A stretch of DNA of 64,000 nt from Lycocorax pyrrhopterus obiensis (taxonomy: Eukaryota > Chordata > Aves > Passeriformes > Paradisaeidae), in NCBI GenBank assembly GCA_014706295.1, contig JACSVZ010000002.1, forward strand, positions 110,806,930 through 110,870,929, in the 5' to 3' direction. Positions 47,653 through 61,800 of this stretch are shown here, one piece after another. The number at the start of each line of letters is the position of its first letter. The first letter of the stretch is position 1. Below the pieces are notes generated by a model. It was not told the DNA's origin. It saw only the letters and a list, made by a program, of their open reading frames with translations, and did no database searches. Position numbers and translations under genes: made by a program.

Positions 47653-49932
47653 TTCCTTTTGGTAAATTATTTCCTCTGGGAAGAAATAATGGCAAACCCC
47701 CTTGCCATGAAGAAATGCTTGCATAGAGTTTAATTAAAAATTTTATTTTTACTCAGGTGATTCATCACTAGACTTGCTAGGAGAGTGATAGAAAAGGAGC
47801 ACTGCTTTTGTAAACTGAATTATGGGGAGGTTTTTTGCCTGCTCTTACCTTCATTTCCATCATAAAGCAAGTGCAAACATACATTTTTTGTACAAATATT
47901 GCTAACATTTTTAGTCGTATACTACCGGGACATACTCCTACTATGTACTTCAATTCAGACTACTGTGGTTTGAAAGTGTAAAATATTCGTGGTGCCTGAA
48001 GATATTTCTTTTCAGAGCTTCCTTTTCTGCTGTGTATAAAGAGAACATAAACATATTACTAAACTTAAAATGTTAAATATGTTGTTATGTGTTGTTACAT
48101 GTGAAAATGTTAAATATGTTATTAAACAAACACTTCTATGTGGAGCTAACCTGCTCTGTCAGTGCTGGTAGACTGTGTAGTCTTTTTGATTCATTTAAGC
48201 TTAGTTAGATAGATTGAGTTTAAAATTTTAGGAGTAAACATGCTGTCATGTTCCCACTTTGGCAAAGCAAGTTGGGATGAAAGCATACTCAAAACATTTC
48301 TTTTCCACAATATGAGACTGCCTACACTAAAGGCAGGAGGGAGTAAATATGCATGACTCTCTAAAAGAAGTATCTGTCTTCATTTGGTATTTACAATGAA
48401 TCTTATAACCTCCCTCTAGGAAGTAATTACCCTGCGTTAAGTTTGTATGGCATTAAGTTTGATATTAGCATAAGTTTAATTAGACGTAGCCATGAAGGAA
48501 CTAGTCTAGTGCCTATTAAGAGTTCAATCCTCTAGTCAGTCCAGTTCATTGGGGTGATCTGCAAACTCAGGCTCATCTGACATTTCTGGACACAAGTTTT
48601 TGAGATCTTGAGGTCTTGACTTAGTTTTTCCAGAAGAGTATGTTTTCTACTATCTTGCAGGGTTTTGCACAGAATATGTGCTGTGAGGTTTTTCACTGTA
48701 GTGGTTTTCTAAAGAAGAACAGATGAGTTGAGCTTTTTTTTAGTTTTAAGGCACATGACTTTTGTTAATATCTCACCTTTTTGATCAGGGACAGAAGCTG
48801 GATTATCATTTGTGTGTGCTGGCCGTGGATACTAGGGAAGATAAAAACCTATGACAGAACTATTCAGTTGAAAAACACAGGTGGTACAATTCTACTTATT
48901 AAAAATGGATTCATATTAATATTTTATTAGAAATGGATTTACCACAGAACAAAACATCGTGGAAAGGATTCTCCTTGATCAGCTGTTTCATGCAAGAGAA
49001 GGAAGAGAATAAATTGAAGAAGTTCAGGAAGTATCATCACAGACATAATTCTTGAATTCCAATTCACGTAAACCCAAATGTGTCAATGTATATTATTCAG
49101 AAAAGCTCAATTAAAATCAATGTCTTTTATTACTCAGCAAAAAATTAGTTGTCAATTAATATTTTGAAGTTCATGATAACTCTAAGTCTTTAGAAAGCTT
49201 TTTCTTTTAGGAATTAGACAAAATTGATACTTCAGGAATGACAATACACTCTTTTGTGTGATTTTGTCTTTCATACCTTTTATAAACAAACAAACATAGC
49301 ATTTGCGCATAAAGTCTTAAATCACTTTGACAGCAGGTATATTTCAGAGTAAATGGAGAACTGGGGAATTGTTAGTGAGAGTGGGTGATCACTGCGGAAA
49401 AGAAGAAAGTAACAGTGACAGATCGGAGCTGGTATATTACCAGGAATTAATGTGCCCAGACTTGGATAACTGCCAGGACTGTGATTGCTGCAAAGCCCCA
49501 TGCACAGGGAACAAATGAGAGGAGGAGGTTCATTACTCACCTCTTCAAACCTTAAATAAAAAAATAATCAACAGCTCTAAAGAAATTTTGAGTGGCTTAT
49601 CTATCAGCTACTTCCAGTTTACAAAGCAAGTAGCAGCATAATTTTAATCCTAGTAGACACATTAGAGATAATCCAAGCAGTAAAACACACAAGACATTGC
49701 CTCAATAGGACTCTCACTGTGAGTGAATTTGCATTGTTGTATACAAAAGAGCCTGATTATGTATAAGAAGGATAAAATAGTATTGTAATTATATTTGCAG
49801 GAAGTGTAAATGTGCTTTGAAGTCTCCCTTTATGTTGTACGTATTTGTGTAATAGCATGTTCAGTGTTCAGCTACTGGAATATCATACATCAAGAATTAT
49901 AAAAACTTTTGTCTTACAGTTGCTCATATACC

Positions 49933-49948
49933 ATATATATATATATAT
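49933..49948. repeat. Short (AT)n microsatellite
   Basis: Eight uninterrupted AT units. Confidence 0.9.
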
Positions 49949-52005
49949 GAATATAAGTGGTCATAAATGTTGTTTGCAGGGATATTTTGCTGTGACTGTG
50001 TAAAACTTCCTTTTGTTAGCACTACTTAAATTATTTTGTTCCGGCTTATGTTTCCACCTTGCTGTTGAAACCAAGCACAAAGTAAGAGAATTATGGGTAT
50101 GTTGGGGTCCTGGTTCACAGAAACATTCCTGATCAGGATGGCGTTGCAGTGCCCTTGAAAATGATCTCTATTTATGGGATTTAACTGTATGGCGGAACCT
50201 TTAAAAGATCCAAATTAAACATACCATTCCATCATGTCTGAAACAAGCCAATATTAGTACTTGTACCTAATAGGGAATGAAACAGTATGTGAATCAAAGC
50301 ATCTTTGGAACTTGTATGAATTTGTGTTCCTGTGTGTATTCTGAGCACTGTCTTGTGGTGGAAGTGCTAAATAATTTAAGTGCAAGGATCAAAACACTGA
50401 AATAACTCACCTAGAATAATGTAATAATTATTAACGTGCAGGTAGTGGATTGCTTAATTTCGAATGCATCTAGAATATCTAATTTTTTTTCTGAGAGAGA
50501 TGCTATACAGCAGTATAGCAGCACAATTTGAAAGGCACTGTTTTGTGGATGCTGAAAAAGATTCAGCAGAGAATTTCATCTCTCTGCAGCATTTTGTGAG
50601 AGTTCTGTCTTTCCCATGCAAGTAACTCCAAACAATGTTACAGTTTTGTAAACTTCTTGCGCCTGCAGGTTGTTTTGCAGAATTGTTATGGTTCTAACTA
50701 GAAAAACATTCAGAGGTGGGTGTCTTAGAACTTGACCAATCCCCTCAAGAGGTGGATGGCAAAAAACCAATTACCTTATGCCATTTAACACACTTTTGTG
50801 AACTAACATATAAAAGCCTTCTGAGAGATTATTAAATCGCTTCCATTTATCCCTGAGCCTGGACTCTTGTGTTGTTTCTCTACTTGTCCACGGCAAGAGC
50901 AGCAACACTGTTTCATCACACTGAGACTTGTAAATGGGAACAACCAAATAGTAGGTCACATAGCAGGAAAAAAATCCCAAACAACTCCCATGAAGATGGA
51001 AAGAAAACTTTATTTCAGTAGTTGTTAAATTCCATTCTGTAATATTTTAATTTTCATTCTATAGTATTTACCAGTGTTGCTAGGCCTAGGTTTTTCATGG
51101 TTTTGAAATCACTGAAATCCTATAGAAATTACTAATATATTCTAAAAAGAGATATATTTTCCCAGATGCTTTGGTGTATTAATTTACATTTATGCAGAAC
51201 AGAAAATTCATCCTGCAAATTAATGAAAAAATGTTAGTTAAATGGATGCAGCCTGTGGCTCATGAAGGTCCTAGGAAGGATGATTCTCTGAAGCTGAAAG
51301 AACATTTTCAGGGACACATGTCCATTGTAAGACTTCTTGAGTGCAAGAGAAGCAAATCCTAAGCCCACAGTTTCAATTTTGGTCAGTATACTAGATTTTT
51401 GCCTCAAGGAATAGGGGAAGCCCTGTAGGCATGCCTCCATTGCATCAGAAATACTTGTCTGAAGCAAAACCCTTGATGCGATTTATCAAAGCTTCTTGTG
51501 CTATGGTTTGTGTGGGTGTGGCATGGGAGTGCTCAAAGTGGATTTCCTTTGAATTAAACTTGACTGGAAACTAAATTCCATCTTTTATTGATTGTTCAGT
51601 TCATCAGATTTTCACTAATCCAGTGCTAGCCTTTGGTATAGAAATTTGGAACATGTTTAATGCTATCACATTCTGAGCACGACTACAGATATTCTCCTGG
51701 TCAACATTTGCCCATGCAGATGTAGCTGTATGGTGTCAAGATTTCTACTTGTATCAAGTGCCTACATTATCCACAATATAATAAGGCTTGACCCAAATAG
51801 AGAAACTCATTCCTTGTGTCTAGAAATTCCTTAGTTTCTTAAACATTCAGTTATTTTCTGTTACAAAATCCTGGAATTTAATTATATAATGACGAAGGGC
51901 ACAGAATAGCAAGACATCTTTGAACTTAGAGTATTGATTTCATGTGAAACATAAATCAAGTTTGTTAGATTTGTTTAAAGCACAAGTTCTAGTTCAGAAG
52001 TAGGT

Positions 52006-52108
52006 GAAAAAAACCCACAACGCACCAAAAAACCCCAAAAGAAACAAACAAAAAACCAAAACAAAAAGAAAATCCCAAATCCTCAAAAAAATCAAACCAA
52101 AAACCCAG
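52006..52108. repeat. A/C-rich low-complexity tract
   Basis: About 100 bases almost without G or T, built from AAACCC, CCAAAA and AAACAAAC words. It resembles the CAAA-type low-complexity DNA also seen near 53,630 and 54,160. No function can be inferred. Confidence 0.8.
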
Positions 52109-55100
52109 TCCTGATTTGAAAAAAAGCTCACCTGCAAAGGAAAAGAATCTAAGCTTATGACCTGTCCTGTTTTACAACAATGTAGGAAGGGAGTGTAGGG
52201 GGAGAGGTTACTGAGTTATATTTGCTGCTTCAATCTTGTTTTTTTACCTTGAAATCTGTAAAGGGAAAAAAAAATTTAGAAGTAGGAGGAGTAGATTCTG
52301 GCCCTCCACCTAAATTCCACTGCAAGATTAAAAATCTTTTTTAGGTCACTGCTTAGTGTTTCTTTGCAACTATGATGTTTTCTTTCTTTGGGTGCACAAC
52401 ACAATAAGACTGCAGCTTGAATAACAGAGGCAATGTTGAATTAATCTTCTGGGGAAATCAGAAGAAAACACTTCTGAAGAGCAAAAGAAGGACTTAGTAT
52501 CTTATGTATTTCCAACAGTATATGTTCCTTTTGTACATGGTTATGAAAAAAACCCCACTGTAACTTTTCCCCCCGGTTGTATCTGGCATGATAGAAAACT
52601 ACAAGTTAAAACCATATACTTATTATATTTTATACACATTAAAAAAAATCCACTTAGCTACATATTTTAGGAATGTTTGAGTTCAAAGTCAGGGATGAGG
52701 CAGTTTGCACAGGAAATTGCATTCTAACACCTTGAACTGAAATAGAGTCTAACCTAAGCACAGGTCGTGTTTGGAAAGTGTTTCTCAAGAAAGGGCTGCT
52801 TAGAGAATGGCACAGACCTGAACAAATTAAACCTAAACTTTTAAAAACCTTTATTTTTTACTTTTTAAGGTTGCTATTTTCCACTGATATGTCATTTTTG
52901 GAAATGTGGCATATTTCCAATTTATTGCCAGATCTATGAGTATTTTACCTCAAAATGCCCTAATTCAGTTGCAGCATTAGCCATTTAATGTAATGGAAAA
53001 GCTGGTTAAAATCCACCCTACATTTTTTATTTATTTGTGTGGCTAGGAACGTTCCCTGTAGCTTGACCTAACCTTTATTGCTTTGGGTACTTTAATAATA
53101 ATAATGTTGTAGTGACTGCATTACTCTGCACCTTTTTTTTTTTTTTTAAATTGCCAGTCAATCCAAACGGTTTAATTATAGTTCCAAATCTGTCTTGGAG
53201 TGGTGGGCAGTGGGAAGAAAGGAAAACGTTCTAGAAAGGTCTTGTTCTTAAGACATGCTGAACAAAACCTGGTGTTGATAGCAAGTGAGAAAGCCTCATA
53301 TGCATAAGTAATCCCTGTCCAAATAACTCCCCAAGATCCACCAAGATAATGAAGCTTTAACATCTGACTGTACATGAGGTTGTAAAGCAATGTTCTATTC
53401 TCTTTAACTCAATGTTCTGTGTAACTGCTTTGTGTTGCTCATCAATAATGCAGCCAGTTGCAGCTGCCTTAGTGTTCCACCAAGCTCAACTATAAATTCA
53501 TTCAAGCTTCTAAGCTTTTTTTTTTTTCATACCTCTGAGTTAGAACAATTAATTCATTAAGTTTGAATTGTTTCTTTTATAAAAATTTTTGTCTTTGCCA
53601 GTGAAATATGTATGACATTCTATTTACATTAAGAAACAAACAAACTAAAACCAAAAAGCCCAATCAATCCCAGAAAAACAACAAATATGCCTAGAGAGAT
53701 GCAGGGAACCTGATATTTACATATTGTGTAAAAAATTTGTTGAGTAAAGGGGCTCAATAATAATTTTTAGGATGAAACCAAGAGACAGAGTGGTGCAAAT
53801 GAATGGTTTGCAAGCTTTCTTGAGTTTAAATGAAATATTTAGAGAAAGATTATCCTATGAATCATTACTTTGACACATGCTGATTCCCCAATCACTGTTC
53901 ATTCTTTCAGAGCACTTTATTTACGCATCATTCAAGTACCCTTTAACTATTGCTAAAATGTAATTTAAATTGGATTTGTAGTTAAAAGGAGTTATTTTAA
54001 AAATATAGGACACAACTACCATGTCCAGAGCTAATAGTGGGAAATTTAGCATTTAGCGATGAAAAAGAAATGCATTCTGATTTTCAGAAATCTACCTGGA
54101 TTCTGCTGTAATTATAATTAAAACTATTGAACAAAAATGAAGTTTTCTTATACAGAAAAAAAACCAAAAACAAAACCAACAAAACACCACAGGCTTTATG
54201 GGAGTCCCAGACAAGGAGATATGGAATGGATATCAAAAATACAGCAGTTTTTCTGGGCTTACTCAAAGCTCCCAATCAAGCTCGATAGCAACATTCAGGT
54301 GCAGACTGTTTTGAAGTGACTCAGAGCCCTGAGGTCTCTTTCTTCTGCCCCAGATTCATCCACTGTTTACTAACCTAATGTTTTACCTCCCCTGAATGTT
54401 TCTCTGCAAAAGACTTTCCAAGACTTTATCTTTCCAACAAACCTGATGGAGAATTTCCTTTTTACTACAATCTGTCTTTTTTCCTTCACCTTTTCAGGTC
54501 AGTTCCTCTTTGTCCAGCTCTAGCCAGGCAGCTCCTGCTCTCCCAGCAAAGATGCAACCTACCTCAAAGCTCTTCACCTCTATTGCTTCTACAACAGTCC
54601 TTCTATCTCATGAATTTAATTTATGCAGAAGATCTTGCCAGTTCCAGCCAAATTTTCCTAAGTCTATCCTATTTTACATCTTCATTTAAATGCTGGCATC
54701 GTATTCTTGGCAAATGAAGGTTTTCTTCTTGTCTACCACCTCTTCAGAGATATATCTCTGACTTCTGTTTCTAAGAGGGATGGAAAATAATTTAATGAAT
54801 ATCCTTAGAGGTTTCTGAAGGAAGTCAAAAGGGAATAAAAACACAACCTCCGATAGCCTAAAATTTTGAGCAGAAATCAAAATATTTTGTGGGAACAAAA
54901 TGCTCCTGACCTGAATTGCTGTCTTGACCCATTTCTTTCTTATTACATGTGTTCTCTGGCCTCAGGGGATGTTTATTAAGTATTAAACAAGTAGTTACCT
55001 GAGGTACTAGGCCATATATAACAATTTCTCTTTTAATCATGATCCAGAGCTGTGAAGGGTTTTTTTTTCCCAAGTTTCTTTAGTTTCCATATTGCTGCTC

Positions 55101-55761
55101 TTATTCTTGCATTGATACCACCCTTTTCTGAAGTAGTCATTACTGCATTTTATTGGTAGAGCATATGCCCATATTTCAATAGAATTGCAAGTCTTTGGCT
55201 TCATGGTTTTGTTGCCTTTTTCTTTCTCTGGACTATTTTTGTAGAGAACAGTTTTTAACCGTTCCTCTCCTTTCCACCATTTCTCTGAGATATTCCTTTA
55301 TTTCTTTCATGTTTCAATACAAGTTGAATTTCTATTTCAAGTGGTTTACATTACTTCTACTTACATGTTAAAGTCATTCAGCTTTAAAATAACTTAAATA
55401 CCCTGTAAAGAAAGTATTCTTCATTTTCACAGTCCTATAAAAAGTAGTTCTGTATTTCTGAACTTACAAAAAGCTTCAGATGCCTAATATATTTTTCAGT
55501 TACTATAAGCATTCTGAATACATGTGGCTTATGTCACTACAGATTTCTATAAGGTGATTTAATTCCACATTCGTTCATAAAACAGCTCACTACTCATGTA
55601 GGAATAATATCAATATGTCAGTATACTAGAATTTTGTATGTGGACATAAAATGCAAACAAAACACATCAAAAATTGGTTTAAACCCTGCTAAGCATGCAA
55701 GAATAAACACTTTTTCTTCTTTGAGAGGACAATTGGGTTTGTTGTAAGCAGGTTGTTTCAA

Positions 55762-55890
55762 GGAGGGGAGGGGAGGGGAGGGGAGGGGGGAGGGGAGGGG
55801 AGGGGAGGGGAGGGGAGGGGAGGGAGGGGAGGGGAGGGGGAGGGGAGGGGAGGGGAGGGGAGGGGAGGGGAGGGGAGGGGAGGGGAGGGA
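55762..55890. repeat. (GGGGA)n satellite-like tract
   Basis: About 129 bases of GGGGA units with occasional GGGA and GGGGGA variants. The plus strand has many successive G4 runs one base apart, so it can form G-quadruplexes. The minus strand is pure pyrimidine. Frames across it (55,679-55,959) only translate the repeat. Confidence 0.97.
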
Positions 55891-58800
55891 GTTCTGAGTG
55901 GAGAAGGCATGAGAAGAGAGATAAAATGTTCATTTACAAAATCTACATTCACTTCCTAATTAAAAAATAGAGGACAAAAACAGTAGCTGTACATTTGAAA
56001 ACTCTTCTCTATTCAACTCTGAACAATGATTCATAGTCATGCTTTGGTATCCTTTTAATAAGCCCAATTTACAAACCTGTCAGTTATTTGAAATACAAGG
56101 ATAAACCACTGTAATATTTAATGCTAAGAGTATTCTTCTCATTCAAATGTTTAGAACCAGATTGCACAAATTATTTCAGAACGAAGAAGACATCATAAAA
56201 AGCCACCTTGGTCTCTAGAGCACTGAGATTCTACAAATACTTTTGTCTGAAGAAAGAGGTATTGTCTCTTAACCTTTTTAGAAGAAAGCTTAATTTCCTT
56301 AGAATTTTTCTGAATATAGCAATCTACAGTTCTATATTTTGTATTGTTCTTGCTATGACAAACTACATTTTCTGTATTATTTCAATGTCTTTTTTTTCTA
56401 AGCTGTCATAATGCATTCCAAGAAAATAATTTTGTCAGGTTTCAGTGTGGTTCGTGTGGTCTATTAGCCTGTAAGAAAAATGAAACCTAAACTAAACTAA
56501 AGTTTTCACGTTTGGGATAATGTTTTTAACATATTTAAATATTTTTCTAATTTTCTATACATATATAAAAATTAGATTTCCAAGATTAGAATTTTAATAT
56601 AGACATTCTTTAGGCATCATCTTGGTTTGTTGATAAAATCAATACAAAATTTACTTCTCCACCTTCAAAGCAGTGAGACACAGAATAGAATTGAGTCATT
56701 TTACTGGTTTTATTATATTTCACATTCACAATTTTCTGGTAAGAAGTTACAACTCATACTGAAAGGAGAGTGGATTAATTTAATGTCAGGATTTTTGGAT
56801 AGGAGAGAGAAGTGTATGTACCTTATCAGATTGCAAACAGGACATTTAATTATTTTGCTATATTTATGGGTATTAATTCAATATATTACATGAAGATTTG
56901 ATTGGGGAAAAATAATGCAAAAGAGTAACTGTTGCAAATTTGATTATAAGTCACAAAATTAGTTTCTTATGCCTCTTTTGACTGTACTGGTAACCTGATC
57001 ATGAAATAGGCCAGAGACAGGACATGAGGAACACAGGCTTTTACTATCATGCTGAAAGAGCCCTACCCTCTAAGGGAATGTCTGGATCTTCATTGCTGGG
57101 GGGATTGTCAGGGGTGGCCAGATAGGATGCTGATGATGCTGTTCTTCTTGTGTGCTGCTGATCAAAGAACTTGTTGTGACAACTGTGTTAGTTCAGAGTA
57201 CCCATGGCACCAACCTTTAATTATTAGTGTTTTCTGTATTTGTATTGGTGCATCCCAGAGCACTGTCAGCTATTGAGAGTTAAATACAAAGCTTGCAGTT
57301 ATGTTCTTGGTTGAGTAAAGAGCATGAGGAATACCATGGCACACACTTCTGAGTTTATTTTCCTCCCATTCATTCATAACCTTGAACACTGAGAGAAAAA
57401 TTTACTAATTTTGTATTGGGTGCTATTTTGACTAACATACAAGTGTGTAAACTAGGCATTGTAGGTCTCTTGCTGAATGAAAAAAAATAGGCTTTCGTGT
57501 TGTTTCTAAGCACTGATGCAAGAGCAGGAAAGGAGTCTTTAGCCTGTCCTTTGCCATTAGCACTAGCTGATGAAATACTGATGTGAAGTCTCCTGCAGAA
57601 TGGGTTCTGGGGATCACTATGCTGCCCTTATGAACTGCCACAGTTTCAGACAATTTGTGGAGGAGGCACATGCAGAAGCGCATAGGATGTACACAAATTG
57701 ACAAGCTGCTTTTATGTATCTTTTGAAAACAGAAAGCCTGTAATGCACAAAGAGACAAAATGCTTAAATCCTGGGCAAGCTTTTAATAGCACAAGTCATC
57801 ACTGAAGAATAACCTGAACAATAGGTCAACTTGACTGAAATTAAGAATCTATGATTCAACTACAGGGGTCATGGCAGTTGCTTTCTCTGTGGGCCATGCA
57901 GAGATTTGGCTACAGAAGAACCAATGATGTATAGATTATACGGGCAATAACTTCTAACATAGTTGATGTTGTATTTTCCACATATTTCTTTATATTTGCC
58001 ATGTATTTTCCTGAATCACAAGGGTGAGTCAGTTACGGAAAGTAAAGAAAGTGAGCAAGTTTTTCCAGAAAACTAGCAGCTTGTCTAATGTAGCACAAAA
58101 TAACTCTGAGGGATTTTGGACTGTTACCTGCAGAGATAAATGCATGGAAAAGAGGAAAATTAGTTCAGTAAAAGAAAAAGCTTGAGATATGACATTTTGT
58201 GAAATGAACCTCAGTGTGCTTAATTCAGAAATTGGAAGAAAATACATTAAGTTGGTAAAGTTAAAGAATGACCTTACAATGGGAAGAGCACACAGAAAAT
58301 AACCTAAATAATTTAAAGATAATTAATAATGTTGTGAACAATTTGCATATGACAGGGTTGCAAGAAAATTACCACAAAATTCTTTTTTTGGTCGTGTGTA
58401 ACAAAGAGAATAACCTTTTTTGTTATTCTTAGCACCAGAAGCTTTTGGCTGTTAGTTTAAGGCTCTTTCCATTAGTGTCATGTGCAATTTTTAATAAGTT
58501 CTGCTGTAAAAACAATTGGCTTCATGTAGTGGGGGGTTTTTGTGGTTTGTTTGCTTGTTTGTTTTCATTTACTTGTTTTTGTTTTGGGTTGATTTGGTCC
58601 TTTTCTGCTACAAAAAATATAATTAGAGTTGAATCAGGCTAAAGGGAAAACAAAAGGTTTTAAAAAGGAAAATAGGGAGACCTGATCAGAACATCTAATA
58701 AGCAGCTGGAAAATTGAAAATCTGATATAATGAAAATAGTAGAAAAATTAAAACGTAATCTTTGCATACGCTTAAAAAATTTCAATAAATTTAAGCAGAA

Positions 58801-61800
58801 ACATTTTGATTTCTGTTAAGAGCTCCATACATCTGTATATACCTGCAAGCTATTTTGAATTGCTGACAGGTATATTGAGATTCCTTCTCCTTCAGTTTAT
58901 AAGGGAAGAACTAAATGGATATACTACATTAACCTCAGAGGGAGTGCATTGATTTTGCAGATTTAGGGCAATTACAAGGTGTTTAGAGCATTAGAAAGAT
59001 GGAAGCTTTTGTTAGCAGAGCAGAATTGTGAAGAGATATACCAGCTCAATGCTAGCAAATTACTTTTTAATACAGAGTAGTGTAAAATAGATTCTATTTT
59101 GCAAGAAAACAGCCTGAGGAAAGAAAACAATTTACTAATAGAATGCTGTGCCTTCTTTCTTATTTCTCAATATATTCTAAGAATTTAGAAAATCCTAAAG
59201 ACCTAGAGCTGATAAACTAATTTTATATCTGTTGAGAACATATTCAGGAATAAAATCTAATTGAAAATCATGTTGCATGATTTTATAAAATAGTTACATG
59301 ACTTACTTTCCATTTATAATTTGTTTGCAACCTGGCTTTTGTTTTATGGCCAGGCTGTGTGGCGTTTCTCATCAAACTGTGAGAGTTACGCCATTATTTT
59401 TCAGTGAGATAAAAAGAGGACTGCAGGTAGCTCAGTCAGAGTGAAGTAATGGATTGCTAAGTGATTCTTTTGTGCATGAAATATTCAGGCTCAGTTATGT
59501 CTATTTCAGTAGGTACTGCGCAGAAGATCTGATGATGGAATTGTTTTCTGTTGGTTTCTTTATCTCTGAGTTATGCATGAGGTCACAGACTCAGAGTAAA
59601 GGCATTAAACAAAGAGATGTCTTATCTCTCACTTGTAACGCTCCAAGATAAACACTGGACTCAGTACTGGCTTCGCACTAGATCCTTGTGCTTCCCCTGT
59701 ACTGGACCAAACTATTTTCTGTTTCCCGCAAAATGTCCAGAAGATCCTGTGAAATTTGTTGTTCCCCGGTAACTTCACCCAGGAGGAATAAAAAAAGTTG
59801 CAGAGACAAAATAAAATAGCAGTGAGAAAGCCAAGATTTCTGCCCCAAATCAAAGGGCATTTACAGATATGTGAAAATTTTAGTTACAGAGAGCTTTTTT
59901 TGAATGGTCTTGTAACTTGAAAGAGATAATGGCCATATGGATGACTGAGAATCATAGGATATCCATCAACTAAAAGTTGTCATTTTGGGGTTTTTTTTAA
60001 TCTTATCTTGCACTTAGAATAACGAATTCTAACTGTAGAGAATATATACTATACAGATAATCAGAAGAAGAGTTTAATAGGGAAAGAAGAGATCAGAAAT
60101 ACGTCTGAGACAAATAATAGCTACTTATTCTAAGCCCAACCTAGCGAGCTGATTACAAATGCCATGTGTCCTGAAGTGACAGTAACAAGCACCATTGTCA
60201 AATGACTCAGGGAGTGATCTGAAGTATAATAATTTTTTTTCCATGTTTCAGCAGCACAGCTCAAAATGATTGAATTTCAAACATTTAAATTTATAACCTG
60301 GATCACAAAAAAACCCCTGTTTTTTTTGAGAGGGTTAGATTGATTGGTGGAACGCCATGAAACATCACTTGAAATAATATTTTATTAATTCTGGTGCCTA
60401 CATTCTGTTTTTCATGAATCTTTAAAGAGATAATTATATTGAAATGCAACAATTGACAAATATTTGTTGGATATATATATATACTGGTCATGTCTGAAGT
60501 ACATTTTATTAATGCCAAATTTTGGTTTATGAAAGTAATCTGCTGAGGAAAAGAATGCCCACAATTTTCTTTAATAATTTTACTGTGGCAGTTCTGTCCC
60601 TCAGAAAAAATAATGGATTGGAGTATCCAGATACGAAAACACTGTCTGTGTCCTCAATAGTGCTGTGTATGATTGTTTCTGGCTCATATCAATATAGACA
60701 TCACCTCCATTTGCTCATGTTTAATTACCACATGTATTACAATCTTCATCCACACTGCTGCTTCTGTATTGTAAGAACACAAGATCTGTATTTTAAGGGC
60801 TGCCTCTGATTTCTTATTTTTGTAACACGTTATGTCTTTTTAGAAATTATATTATGCTTATTGCTACGTAAGTTTTCCATCTTTCAAGGCTCTGAGTAAT
60901 GACGATACTTTAGAAGCTGTAACAGAGTGTATTCTCCTGGAACTGCAAGTACTTGACCACTGTCACTTGATTCTAACTAACTGGGTCATGATTTTGTTAG
61001 ATAAGCCTCTCCTAATTGAGGGCCATTTGTGCTGGGGGTGGTTGAAATTTGTTTGCATTTTCTTGCCTTCTGAAACATGGAAAACTAGTGATCTCAGAAA
61101 CGGAGAAATATAAACTAGACTGTGCAGACAGGATAGAGGCTATAACTGCTGCTGAAACATAATCACTACTGCAACATACACTTAAATTTTCATGATAAAA
61201 CTGTATTATTCATAGAAATTTTGGGGTAAAAAATTATGTGAGGAAATCCTACGTCACTCTTTTTGTCATGGATCATGCAGCTTTACTTTGATCAGTGGGA
61301 CCTTGGGAAAGAAAATATAATTACCATTGCCTCTTGTGTGCATTCTGAAGAATGAAGATAATGTAAAAATGTCTTCAAACGCACTGAGGGTCAAATAGGT
61401 ACATTCACATGAACCTGGCTTAGCTGTAAGGACATTTGAAATTAGAAGCAAGTTTTTCCTAGGACGTTGTCATGTTTTCTAAGGAATCTATACCAGCTCA
61501 AGGAAGAGAAAGTGTGATTAAATACGGCATATGTGCATGCACCTTAGCTATGCAAGAGGATGTGAGGTAGTAACTGACTGCAAATGTTTGTGTTCCTTTC
61601 TTGATGATGCTTAATATAGAATCATGTGTATTCATTTTTTATACATCGTAGATTTAGTTATGAAATAAGTAGAATGCTTAGGAGGACAGAACCGTTGCAG
61701 GTTTTATGATTATTGTTCCTTGTTTATACTCTGGTCTGTCCAGGCTATAAATTTTCTTGATTTATATATTGTTTTGACAGTCATCATTTTTAAGGGAGTA

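Larger units (their letters stand above)
47653..55761. other. Unique non-coding stretch
   Basis: About 8 kb without a recognised gene or transposon. Simple sequence includes (AT)n at 49,933-49,948, A/C-rich DNA at 52,006-52,108 and a T run at 53,133-53,147. A small cysteine-rich frame at 49,327-49,518 is discussed in findings. A possible LTR-like scrap at 50,810-50,900 is too weak to call. Confidence 0.5.

Noticed and set aside
50810..50900. Possible LTR tail (ATTAAATCGCTTCC with pyrimidine-rich trailer)
   Set aside because: It resembles the poly(A) region of some ERV LTRs, but no edges, target duplication or further homology could be seen.
55679..55959. Pro/Leu/Ser-rich and Gly/Glu-rich frames
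   Set aside because: These are translations of the GGGGA repeat in different frames.
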